A stretch of 47,490 bases of DNA, from assembly GCA_948479395.1 (NCBI GenBank), contig CAOLUI010000004.1, positions 1 through 47,490 of the forward strand, read 5' to 3'. The translations under genes were made by a program, and so were the position numbers. Origin of the DNA: an uncultured Bacilli bacterium. GTDB lineage: Bacteria > Bacillota_I > Bacilli_A > RF39 > UBA660. The notes beneath the pieces were generated by a model. That model was not told where the DNA came from. It did no database searches and saw nothing but the letters and a program-made list of their open reading frames with translations. Of this stretch, positions 15,170 through 22,725 are shown piece after piece. Position 1 is the first letter of the stretch. The number at the start of each line of letters is the position of its first letter.

Positions 15170-15925
15170 TCATTTTTCTTTAGCTTTTTTAGAAATAATT
15201 ATTTCTTCATCAGTATTAACTGAAGAATTTTCTTTTAATATTTGTAAGAAATCCTCATTGTTTGCTGCAATATGCATTTTAATGTTGTTATAAATTACTC
15301 CACCTGCTTGTTCAACTATATATTGACCTGGTACATAATCCCATAAAGTATCCCATACAAAATTAGTTCCACTTAATCTTCCACAGGCAACATAAGCAAA
15401 GTTTACAGCGGCACAATAAAAGTCTCGACAATGACGACTAATCTTTTGCATTTTGAAACTTCCTAACATTTTGCCTGGCCCTTCCACAGTATATAACCCT
15501 TTATTTAAATCACAATTATTAACAGATATTGAAGTATCATTTAAAAATGCTCCATTTTCATCTGCATAATATAATTCATTTAATCTTGGTAAGTATATAA
15601 CAGCAGCACATGTTTTTTTATTTCTAATACAAGCAACTTGAATACCCCATAAAGGAATATTATGGGCAAAATTAATTGTTCCATCAATAGGATCAATAGT
15701 AAAGCAATTATCAGTTAAACATTCCTTACTATTGTATTCTTCACTAACAATAGAAAAGTCAGGATAGTTTGATTTAATTTTATCTATCATATATTTTTCT
15801 ATTTCATAATCAAAATTTGTTACTAAATCACCTTTATCATCTTTTACTTTAACTTCAAATTCATCAGTTATTAGATTACTAGCATCTTTTACTAATTCGA
15901 TTAAAAATTTTAAATCATTACTCAT
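15170..15925 (-). CDS. Inositol monophosphatase-family phosphatase
   Basis: About 251 residues. The Mg-dependent phosphatase motifs are present: VSEEY (Glu ligands about 62-63), DPIDGTINF (78-86) and a C-terminal W-D-x-x-x-G-like segment in NFVWDTLWDYVPGQYIVEQAGG. The family removes phosphate from inositol phosphates, sugar phosphates or PAP; the substrate is not determinable here. AAGGAG precedes the ATG at 15925, which follows the upstream stop by one base, so it is co-translated with the HD gene. Third gene of the metabolic operon. Confidence 0.85.
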   Translation of the reverse strand: MSNDLKFLIELVKDASNLITDEFEVKVKDDKGDLVTNFDYEIEKYMIDKIKSNYPDFSIVSEEYNSKECLTDNCFTIDPIDGTINFAHNIPLWGIQVACIRNKKTCAAVIYLPRLNELYYADENGAFLNDTSISVNNCDLNKGLYTVEGPGKMLGSFKMQKISRHCRDFYCAAVNFAYVACGRLSGTNFVWDTLWDYVPGQYIVEQAGGVIYNNIKMHIAANNEDFLQILKENSSVNTDEEIIISKKAKEK

Positions 15926-15926
15926 T

Positions 15927-16508
15927 TTATTCTCCTTTTCGAGCTTCTTTAATTGCTTTTTGGAAAAATTCATAATAAGATTCTAATTCATCTTTCACTA
16001 AAGGTAGACTCATAGTATTATGTTTTTCATTTAATTTAAATTCTAGTTGATCTAGTTCTTTATTAAAATCGTGAAATCTACGACCCAACATAGAAGAGTA
16101 AAATAATACTCCTTTTGGATGGACAAATTTATAACAATCAGCATTTGCAACAACTTCTGATTCAATACTAAAGTATTTTTCTACACCATGATGTTCTTCT
16201 ACACATTTGATAATATTTTCTTTATCATGTTCACTTAGAAAATTAATATCTTTAAGCATTTCTTTAGTTGCATCAGATGACATTGAAACATGTTCTTTTG
16301 GCTTTCCTAAATGTGATGCTTCAGGAAGCTTTGAATCCATCATAGATAATGCTATTTTTACTATATTCTCATCTGCGCCATATTCTTTTGCTAATCTAAT
16401 ACCAGCTTTTAAACATATATTATGTAAAACTTCCATATCTGGATTATATTTTTGTATTTCCTCCTTATTAAATTTATCAGTTTTAACTATTAGTTCTTCT
16501 ATATTCAT
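15927..16508 (-). CDS. HD-superfamily-like protein
   Basis: A 193-residue helical protein. VLHNICLKAGIRLAKEYG, an EEHHGV segment and VVANADCYKF follow the spacing of HD hydrolases, but the central HD pair is replaced by MMDSK, so metal binding may be altered. It could be a divergent phosphohydrolase or a non-catalytic relative. AAGGAGG precedes the ATG. Lies between an oxidoreductase and a phosphatase, which suggests a small-molecule pathway. Confidence 0.6.
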   Translation of the reverse strand: MNIEELIVKTDKFNKEEIQKYNPDMEVLHNICLKAGIRLAKEYGADENIVKIALSMMDSKLPEASHLGKPKEHVSMSSDATKEMLKDINFLSEHDKENIIKCVEEHHGVEKYFSIESEVVANADCYKFVHPKGVLFYSSMLGRRFHDFNKELDQLEFKLNEKHNTMSLPLVKDELESYYEFFQKAIKEARKGE

Positions 16509-16535
16509 ATCTTTTCCTCCTTATAATTTTAAATT

Positions 16536-17495
16536 TTATTCTTCAATTTCCTCTATTATTAAATCAATCAATTCCATGGTAGAAACATTATCGCTATCAT
16601 AATTATTATCCTCAATAAACTTTTTAATTTCTCCAATATATCCATGTAAGTATAAATCTTGTAGTCCACCTGATGCACTTGTTAAATAAGGTTTTATTGT
16701 AACTTCTTCTTCATCAAGTGTTTGCCAGCGATTACTTCTTGAAATATTTTGATCTAAATGATAATGTACTTCTCTTACTCCATCATTATAAACATAACCA
16801 TTTTCTCCAGTTATGGTAATTTGTTCTCTTTTTCCTTTCCAAGAAGATAATCCAATAAAATTAATATTTCCTACAACGCCATTTTTAAACTTTATTATAG
16901 ATGTTAAACTAACATTATTATCCACAGAACTAGAAAAGGATTTTACACACGCAACTTCTCCAAAAAGCCATATTAATAAGTTAACAAAATGTATTCCACC
17001 TTTTTTTAAAAAGATTTCATTGTTCCAACCAACTCTACCTGAAGTAATATAAAATTCTGCATTGAATTGTTTAACCTTTCCAAATTCAGGTAGACTTATT
17101 ATTTCTTTCATTTTTTGATAACATGGACTAAATTTTTTCATAAAACCAACCATAACTTTGCATTTTTTTGTTTCTGCAAGTGTTTGAAGTTCTTTAGCTT
17201 CACTTACATTCATTCCCATTGGTTTTTCAACAAATAGTTTTTCAATTCCAAAATTTAAACAATACTTTGCGATTTCAAATTGTTTTTCGGCTGACTTACA
17301 TAATACTACTATTTCAGGTTCTTCATTTTCTAACATTATTTTATAATTTGAATAGCTTTTTATTCCGTCAAAAGTATCTTCATTTTCTAAATACTCACTT
17401 GCAATTGCAGTTATATGGATATTAAGTTCTCTTAGGGAAGGTATAATATTTTGTTTAGAATGAATACCATTTCCAATTAGACAAATTTTTTTCAT
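16536..17495 (-). CDS. Gfo/Idh/MocA-family oxidoreductase
   Basis: A 319-residue NAD(P)-dependent dehydrogenase. N-terminal Rossmann start KKICLIGNGIHSKQNIIP, then VVLCKSAEKQFEIAKYCL and the family signature FVEKPMGMNVSEA with the EKP lysine (about 91). The C-terminal half is the substrate-binding sheet domain, with MELIDLIIEEIEE at the end. Family substrates are mostly sugars and inositols. First gene of the operon, with an extended -10 promoter (17540-17548) and the HD and phosphatase genes immediately downstream. Confidence 0.85.
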   Translation of the reverse strand: MKKICLIGNGIHSKQNIIPSLRELNIHITAIASEYLENEDTFDGIKSYSNYKIMLENEEPEIVVLCKSAEKQFEIAKYCLNFGIEKLFVEKPMGMNVSEAKELQTLAETKKCKVMVGFMKKFSPCYQKMKEIISLPEFGKVKQFNAEFYITSGRVGWNNEIFLKKGGIHFVNLLIWLFGEVACVKSFSSSVDNNVSLTSIIKFKNGVVGNINFIGLSSWKGKREQITITGENGYVYNDGVREVHYHLDQNISRSNRWQTLDEEEVTIKPYLTSASGGLQDLYLHGYIGEIKKFIEDNNYDSDNVSTMELIDLIIEEIEE

Positions 17496-17539
17496 AAATT
17501 AATCACTCACTTTCAAATTACTATTTGCTTTTCAATTCT

Positions 17540-17548
17540 ATTATACCA
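17540..17548 (-). promoter_or_regulatory. Extended -10 promoter of the metabolic operon
   Basis: TGGTATAAT on the minus strand, about 45 bases before the oxidoreductase start; no good -35 is visible, which the extended -10 may compensate. Confidence 0.55.
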
Positions 17549-17631
17549 CTATTTTAAGGGTAAGTTTAGGGATTCTACTAATTTACGCATATTAATTTAT
17601 ATATCAATTCTTACTTTCTTAAAAGTTTACA

Positions 17632-17656
17632 TAATAAAAGATGCTCATAGAACATC
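17632..17656 (-). terminator. Terminator after reverse transcriptase gene
   Basis: GATGTTC/GAGCATC (17640-17656) overlaps the stop codon and is followed on the minus strand by TTTTATTAT. It separates the reverse-transcriptase transcript from the metabolic operon. Confidence 0.75.
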
Positions 17657-18895
17657 TATTGTGATTTTGTTTTTATTTAATAATTTTTGATAGCACTTGT
17701 TTATTTTGTTGCTATCATCTATATTCTTTATATTACCTTTTTGATAATTAGAATTTTTTTGTTTTTTATTTATGCCTTTTGGAAAATATTCATCATATTC
17801 TTTAATAAATCTTTCATATCGATCATGGACTCTACCCTCTACCATTTTAATATGCTGATAATTTCCAAAAAATTTTAAATATAAATTATATATTTTAAAA
17901 TATTCATCAAGATTATTTATATTTTTAATCTTATCTCTCAAGTATTTATATTGAATATGAAATTCAAAATGTTTATTATTAGCTACTCTAGTTTTATTTC
18001 CATTAATATAAACTCCAGTAATTTTTTTTACTGATTCTCGTTTATAGTTATGAACTTTTTGTCTTTTTATTAACATATCATTGCCTTTAATAATACCAAA
18101 CAATCTATCTATAAAGCTTTGTGGTATTTCATCTTTACAACTAAATACTACATCGTCAACATATATAGACATATCTATATTATTTTCTTTAGATAAATTA
18201 TATAAATAATTAAATAAACTATAATTTACTAAAAAAGCTAATGTTGAACTTTGTGATAGCCCTTGCCCTAAACGATATGAACCGTCATCAGATTTGCAAG
18301 TAGATAAAACTGCATAAAACATAGCAGCGTCTGAAGATAAATTAAATTTATCTTTGAAAAATAAATACAATTTATATTTCGTAACTGATGGATAAAAATC
18401 TTTTAAATCAATAGCAAAAACATATTTATCACCAATATGGACTTGAGCATTAGTATGATATGATCTTTGTTTCACAGCAGAATGTAAATATGGAATAACA
18501 CTTTTTTGTTTTATACCTCTAATCTTTTTATCTAATAAAATATTCATTAAAATTTTATTAAACTTTTTTTGGCTTTTCTTCAACCATTCCTGATTTATTG
18601 TAACAATTTTTCTATATCTAGTGCTATCTTCATTTTCAGGTATCCTTGTTAATCGTTCAGAAAGTTCTTTTTCTATATTCAAAAAATCACGATACTTTTG
18701 TTCTTTTGAAGGATTTTCCTTTGCCCATTCCTTTTTTATATAAAATGTATCATAATAAGAATCAATAAATTTATCTAAATTCTTAATATTAACATCATCT
18801 AGTATTTTTAGCATATCTTTGATTACCAATGGTTTAGTTACACCATATAATCTAGACTCTCGAATTTTTTGCTCAATTAATTTATCTAGATCCAT
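17645..18895 (-). CDS. Retron-like reverse transcriptase
   Basis: A 416-residue reverse transcriptase. Visible motifs: NAQVH (149-153), matching the NAxxH element of retron enzymes; AIDLKDFYPS with catalytic D163 and D166; LGQGLSQ (209-215); YVDDVVFS with the catalytic DD (247-248); and KITGVYIN (292-294), the counterpart of the retron VTG motif. There is no maturase or endonuclease domain, so it is not a group II intron enzyme. LGxxxSQ is also seen in diversity-generating and abortive-infection RTs, so another RT class cannot be excluded. GAGGTG precedes the ATG. It overlaps the small membrane-protein gene by 14 bases, and both follow a structured RNA with its own promoter, the layout of a retron operon. 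Likely phage defence. Confidence 0.75.
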   Translation of the reverse strand: MDLDKLIEQKIRESRLYGVTKPLVIKDMLKILDDVNIKNLDKFIDSYYDTFYIKKEWAKENPSKEQKYRDFLNIEKELSERLTRIPENEDSTRYRKIVTINQEWLKKSQKKFNKILMNILLDKKIRGIKQKSVIPYLHSAVKQRSYHTNAQVHIGDKYVFAIDLKDFYPSVTKYKLYLFFKDKFNLSSDAAMFYAVLSTCKSDDGSYRLGQGLSQSSTLAFLVNYSLFNYLYNLSKENNIDMSIYVDDVVFSCKDEIPQSFIDRLFGIIKGNDMLIKRQKVHNYKRESVKKITGVYINGNKTRVANNKHFEFHIQYKYLRDKIKNINNLDEYFKIYNLYLKFFGNYQHIKMVEGRVHDRYERFIKEYDEYFPKGINKKQKNSNYQKGNIKNIDDSNKINKCYQKLLNKNKITIDVL

Positions 18896-19130
18896 AATTC
18901 ACCTCATAAAAAATAAAAATTCTATTATTACAAAAATAATAGAATGACCCGTTCATTATTAATTTAACAATCTTTACAACGAATCCAAGAAATGTAGCAC
19001 TTGTTAATAACACTACTACTGCTTTAAGAAAAATTTCAGAAAACGATATATCATTAGAATACTCTAATTGAATTTGTCTTTCCTTTTTCTTTTTCTTATC
19101 TTTGGACAAGTATTTAAACTTTAAATCCAT
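18882..19130 (-). CDS. Small membrane protein of the retron-like cassette
   Basis: About 82 residues from the ATG at 19130, nine bases after GGAGGTG. A basic N-terminus (KDKKKKKER) is followed by one strong membrane segment, FLKAVVVLLTSATFLGFVVKIV (about 34-55), and a hydrophobic aromatic tail. By position it would be the effector or accessory protein of the cassette. Membrane effectors are known for some retron types, but I do not recognise this one. Its last codons overlap the terminator hairpin and the RT start. Confidence 0.6.
   Translation of the reverse strand: MDLKFKYLSKDKKKKKERQIQLEYSNDISFSEIFLKAVVVLLTSATFLGFVVKIVKLIMNGSFYYFCNNRIFIFYEVNYGSR
18907..18944 (-). terminator. Terminator-like hairpin just before the RT gene
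   Basis: A perfect 10-bp stem, TTCTATTATT (18920-18929) and AATAATAGAA (18935-18944), is followed on the minus strand by a T-rich run. It lies inside the end of the small membrane-protein gene. It could stop most transcripts before the RT gene and so keep RT low relative to the RNA; translation through the overlap could also melt it. Confidence 0.55.
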
Positions 19131-19160
19131 AATTTTTCTCACCTCCAATAATTATTATTA

Positions 19161-19380
19161 CTAGAGGCCTCATTGACTAAATTGATTGTCAATAGAACAG
19201 GCCATCTAGCTATACCATAGTAATATGGGATAGCAACTTATTAGGTCTTAACATCAATATAACTAGCAATATTAGTTGCGATTCCTACTGACGCTCCCCA
19301 ATTCAGGACGACCATATAAATAGCCAAATGATTGCGTATACTCTAATTGAGTACCGAGTAAATCAATGAGCTTCGTTGTA
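19161..19380 (-). ncRNA. Candidate msr-msd retron RNA
   Basis: The region between a strong promoter and the membrane-protein gene holds no gene but dense secondary structure. Near the 5' end lies GCTCATTGA (19371-19363); near the 3' end TCAATGAGGC (19176-19167). These can pair over 8-9 bases, as a1 and a2 of a retron RNA do. Between them are stems TACTC/GAGTA (about 19342-19356), GCAACT/AGTTGC (19233-19279), CTAT-CCATA/TATGG-ATAG (19210-19233) and a long final stem with arms CTAGA/TCTAG, GGCCT/AGGCC and TTGAC/GTCAA (19161-19209). The branching guanosine cannot be placed. Confidence 0.6.
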
Positions 19381-19386
19381 TTTATA

Positions 19387-19415
19387 ATTATAAACTTTTT
19401 TCGACAACAAATCAA
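19387..19415 (-). promoter_or_regulatory. Promoter of the retron-like cassette
   Basis: TTGATT (19415-19410) and TATAAT (19392-19387) with an exact 17-base spacer. Transcription would start near 19380, about nine bases before the proposed a1 segment. Confidence 0.75.
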
Positions 19416-19440
19416 TAATTTTTCCAATTATTTCCATAAT

Positions 19441-19464
19441 AAAAGATACTTTTTTTCAAGTATC
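19441..19464 (-). terminator. Terminator between amidase start and retron-like cassette
   Basis: GATACTT/AAGTATC (19445-19464) is followed on the minus strand by TTTTATTAT. It would end transcripts that start at the interrupted amidase and so insulate the element's cargo. Confidence 0.75.
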
Positions 19465-19514
19465 CTAAACTCTTGTATTTACTTACCAAAATAGTCATTT
19501 CACCATTTTTGGAT

Positions 19515-19562
19515 TTAACCGATTTCTCCATGTCCACTATCTAAAACAACTTTTTTGGCCAT
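19515..19562 (-). pseudogene. First codons of the split amidase
   Basis: A good ribosome site (GAGGAGGGG) precedes ATG 19562, and the frame reads MAKKVVLDSGHG, the start of a zinc amidase, before running into element DNA (EIG, then stop at 19515). No signal peptide is present, as in CwlC, the mother-cell autolysin of Bacillus. The frame resumes at HGGTDPGT at 10907 after removal of the 8.6-kb element. Confidence 0.85.
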
Positions 19563-19589
19563 CCAATCCCCTCCTCGTAATATTTTATG

Positions 19590-19623
19590 TCCAAAAAAAG
19601 ATATGGTTCCATTCCCCATATCT
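19590..19623 (-). terminator. Terminator after htrA
   Basis: AGATATGG (19599-19606) and CCATATCT (19616-19623) form a perfect stem followed on the minus strand by TTTTTTTGG. Confidence 0.85.
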
Positions 19624-20714
19624 TAACTTGCCGCTTTATCTAAACTTATTGTCACCGTCTTTAAATCATCTCCACGGTAAAAAGAAACATTTATTTTATC
19701 TCCAACATTATGTTTATATAATTGATACTTCAAAAAAGCAACGCTACTAATATCATTATCTCCTACTTTAACTATAATATCTCCACTTTGTAATCCAGCA
19801 TTATCTGCTGGACTTCCTTTTTCTACTTTATCAACATAAACTCCACTAGTAAGATTTGTTCTTACTTGCATTAATATATCTGCTAAATTATACATTGAAA
19901 CTCCTAAATAAGGTCTCTCAATTTTTTCTCCCGATTCCAATCTATTAGCATAATCAATAGCATCTTCAATAGGTATTGCAAAACCCATACCTTCGATCGA
20001 ACTACTCGCTAACTTCATCGAATTAATACCTATTACCTCTCCATTCGAATTAGCAAGCGGACCCCCACTATTTCCGGAATTAATAGCAGCATCTGTTTGT
20101 AACACGCTCATAACCCAATCACTAACTGTGCTATTAGTTAAACTAACCTCAACCATTCGATCTTTTCCTGACAAAATCCCTCTAGTAACACTCCAAGAAT
20201 AAGCACTACTATCAATTGGAGCTCCCACCGCAAAAACTGTATCTCCAATTCTTGATGAAGTACTCTTACCAATTGAGGCAACAGAAATAATATCTTTATT
20301 TGATACATTTAAAACCGCTATATCTGCATATTTATCACTACCAACCACTTCAGCCTTAACAGACTTTTGATTTGTAAAAACTACTCTAACTTCATCACCA
20401 CTTTCCACAACATGATTATTTGTTAAAATAAAAGCTTTATTTCCATTTTCCTTATATACAAATCCTGTTCCCGTACCATATAACTTACCCCCTTTATAAG
20501 TTTCAACCGTTACAACTGCATCATAAACTTTTTCAACAGCATCAGCAATACCACTTTCCGTAACTGTAACATCCTTAACTGTTTTTGTCACATTATTCAT
20601 TACTGCTACTGGATAATATTTAACTAAAGCAAACATTCCTAGTGCCCCCAGCAAAAAAGCTACTAATAGAATTATTCCACTTCTAAATTTATTTGAAGAT
20701 ATATACTCTTGCAT
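19623..20714 (-). CDS. htrA: HtrA/DegP-family serine protease
   Basis: A 363-residue membrane-anchored protease: one N-terminal membrane segment (about 12-32), a trypsin-like domain with triad H101 (NNHVV), D131 (YADIAVL) and S216 (GNSGGPL), and one PDZ domain (about 265-355, YLGVSMYNLADI ... GSPADNAGLQSGDII). It acts outside the membrane on misfolded or envelope proteins. Its ATG overlaps the stop of the Abi_2 gene by one base (TAATG), so translation may be coupled, an unusual pairing. Confidence 0.92.
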   Translation of the reverse strand: MQEYISSNKFRSGIILLVAFLLGALGMFALVKYYPVAVMNNVTKTVKDVTVTESGIADAVEKVYDAVVTVETYKGGKLYGTGTGFVYKENGNKAFILTNNHVVESGDEVRVVFTNQKSVKAEVVGSDKYADIAVLNVSNKDIISVASIGKSTSSRIGDTVFAVGAPIDSSAYSWSVTRGILSGKDRMVEVSLTNSTVSDWVMSVLQTDAAINSGNSGGPLANSNGEVIGINSMKLASSSIEGMGFAIPIEDAIDYANRLESGEKIERPYLGVSMYNLADILMQVRTNLTSGVYVDKVEKGSPADNAGLQSGDIIVKVGDNDISSVAFLKYQLYKHNVGDKINVSFYRGDDLKTVTISLDKAAS

Positions 20715-21646
20715 TATTTTTCAATCCCTTCTATTTCCATATAATTAATAGGAAAACCCATTCGCTCCAAAACTTTTCCAATACTGATACTTTTCAAAGT
20801 TCCTTCTAACCGACTTATCTCATAATTAAGTTCACTTAACAACATTGAAAAATCCTCCTTTCGTAACACTTGTTTTAATATAATAATTAAAGAAAATAAA
20901 TCATCTTTTCCATAAATATATTCCTCATTAAATTTAGGAATATTTAAAATTTCATGAAATTTAGTATCATCTATTTTTCTTTGTGCTCGATGATCAAACA
21001 ATATTTCTTCGTGCGCACACAAATTTCGATAATTCGATAAAACTGGTAAATAAGTCATTAAATTATTTGCATCCGTTTTAAAAAAAACTGCCACTTCTCT
21101 TTGATCTTGAGGTTTTAAAATATTATAAAGTTCACTAACAATCCCAAAAGACAATACTTTTACCGCTATCCATAAAGGAATATAACCATAATTCATATTA
21201 TAATGCGCTGTTGCAGTATGAGAATTAGTATTAGAATGAATTTGTCTCTTCATCTTTTTAATTAAATCATTAACTTGCCTAGATCTTTCTGGTGCTCGAT
21301 TAAAATTCATTGGATTTAAATAATCACTTTCTTTAATTCCATAAGTTTTTGATAAATAATAAGAAATAATACTCTTAATATTATTTTCAACTATTAAAAG
21401 GTTTTTAAATAAAATATTTCTCACTTGTCTATCAAAATTAAACATTGCATATAATTCTCGAAAAGAAGCTCCTACAACAAACTTTTTATCCACAAGTGAT
21501 TTCATAAATAAAGAACGATAACCACTAATAAAAAAATAATTTTCTCTTAATAAAATTTCTTTAGCTAAAATTTCATCTTCAATAATTAACCCCTTATTCT
21601 TTAAAATAGTTATTTGTTCATCTAAAGTTTTAAATATCTTATTCAT
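20714..21646 (-). CDS. Abi_2-family (AbiD/AbiF-like) abortive infection protein
   Basis: A 310-residue protein with the family's start (TLDEQITILKNKGLII, then ILLRENYFFISGYRSLF), the central SKTYG and YIPLWIAVKVLSFG, and RNLCAHEEILFDHR, an R-x4-6-H-like motif that fits HEPN-type RNases. Family members interfere with phage growth; the target is unknown. Upstream of and overlapping htrA, so the two may be expressed together. Confidence 0.85.
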   Translation of the reverse strand: MNKIFKTLDEQITILKNKGLIIEDEILAKEILLRENYFFISGYRSLFMKSLVDKKFVVGASFRELYAMFNFDRQVRNILFKNLLIVENNIKSIISYYLSKTYGIKESDYLNPMNFNRAPERSRQVNDLIKKMKRQIHSNTNSHTATAHYNMNYGYIPLWIAVKVLSFGIVSELYNILKPQDQREVAVFFKTDANNLMTYLPVLSNYRNLCAHEEILFDHRAQRKIDDTKFHEILNIPKFNEEYIYGKDDLFSLIIILKQVLRKEDFSMLLSELNYEISRLEGTLKSISIGKVLERMGFPINYMEIEGIEK

Positions 21647-21752
21647 TACAAATCACCTATTGTATAATTATAACACGAAGTACTCATTCATTGTAATTTT
21701 TTTAGATGACAAATATGTTAGAATAATGTGAAATAAATGTGAAACAAAATAA

Positions 21753-22401
21753 TTATAATTTTAGCATTGCAATCGCTTCTGCTAATATTTCAGCAAATCT
21801 TTTCTGATATTTTTGAGTATTCAACAATTCTCTTTCATAACCATTTGATAAAAATCCGCACTCTATCAATACTCCATCTACTTTTAATTTATCATACATA
21901 TAAGTTTTACGAGGAATTTTCTTTACCTCTCTTTTTGTCTTTAAAGATTTATTTAAAGCATTTTGAATTTGTTCAGCTATTTTTTTATTATTCGTTTTTT
22001 TCTCGTTATAAAAAACTTGAGGACCAAAATATTTGGTATTTTCCAAATAATTTAAATGAATAGAAAAATAAAGATCCGCTTTACTTTCATTTATCAATTT
22101 AATTCGATTATCAAAATCACTTTTCTTTCTCATATAAGCATTTGGCTTAGATAAATCATAATCCCCATTTCTAATCAAAATAACTGTTGCTCCTAGTTTA
22201 CTCAAACTCTTTTCTAATAGCTAAATTTATATCCTTCTCATAAATCCCACCATACATTGTTCCCGGATCCAATCCACCGTGTCCACTATCTAAAACTATT
22301 AACTTTCCACTCAAAGGTAAACTAGCAAAAACCACTTTATTTGCTAACAAAAGTACAATTATAACAAATAATATATTTATTTTTATAAAATATTTTCTCA
22401 T
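21753..22401 (-). pseudogene. CwlD-like N-acetylmuramoyl-L-alanine amidase, frameshifted
   Basis: Two overlapping frames give one protein. The first (22401-22198) has a signal/membrane segment and VLDSGHGGLDPGT with the first zinc ligand; it ends after AIRKEFE. The second (from about 22205) continues SKLGATVILIRN and holds SIHLNYLE (His ligand) and VLIECGFLSN (catalytic Glu). Removing one T from GAGTTTGAG near 22203 joins them as KELSKLGATV, the normal family sequence. CwlD trims spore-cortex peptide side chains. The break may be a real mutation, a sequencing error or a +1 frameshift. Confidence 0.8.
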
Positions 22402-22725
22402 ATTAAATATATATGCTATTTAAAAAACAAAAAACTTTAATAAATAAAGATTTTTTTAAATATTGCTACACAAATACCTTAGTAAATTCTATAGCAATAT
22501 TTTGTTCATAACCATGTATATGGAAATTATTTTTTCTAAAACTTTGTAATTTAAACTATATATTTCAATATTGCATATATCTCATCATATTCTTTTTGAT
22601 TTTTCTAACGATTGATTAACGCTTTCTTTATTAAAAGAGCATTTATTTTATTATTAACCTTTTTAATCAAATCTTACCCTAACTACATTTATAATATCCA
22701 ATTACATCCTATAATTTTTTCTAAA
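22402..22725. other. Gene-free stretch with inverted repeat and possible gene relic
   Basis: AATATTGCTA (22459-22468) and TAGCAATATT (22492-22501) form a perfect 10-bp inverted repeat. The minus strand around 22570-22670 reads KVNNKINALLIKKALINR, stop, then KNQKEYDEIYAILKYIV, which may be the remnant of a decayed gene. Nothing else is recognisable. Confidence 0.35.

Larger units (their letters stand above)
10902..19533 (-). mobile_element. 8.6-kb serine-recombinase element inserted in the amidase gene, with retron-like cargo
   Basis: Boundaries come from the broken amidase: the plus-strand core CCATGT occurs at 10902-10907 and 19528-19533. Joining the flanks across it restores codons for VVLDSGHGGTDPGT in frame. 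Inside are a recombinase with a DUF4160 gene, a small protein, an HTH protein, an unknown gene, a structured non-coding stretch, a three-gene metabolic operon, and a retron-like cassette at the far end. No conjugation genes are visible. Confidence 0.85.

Noticed and set aside
17645..18895. Reverse transcriptase as part of a diversity-generating retroelement
   Set aside because: LGxxxSQ is DGR-like, but I saw no template/variable repeat pair or target gene nearby, while NAxxH, ITG and the upstream structured RNA fit a retron better.
17645..18895. Group II intron maturase
   Set aside because: No maturase X domain or HNH endonuclease follows the RT domain and no intron RNA domain V-like hairpin is evident around it.
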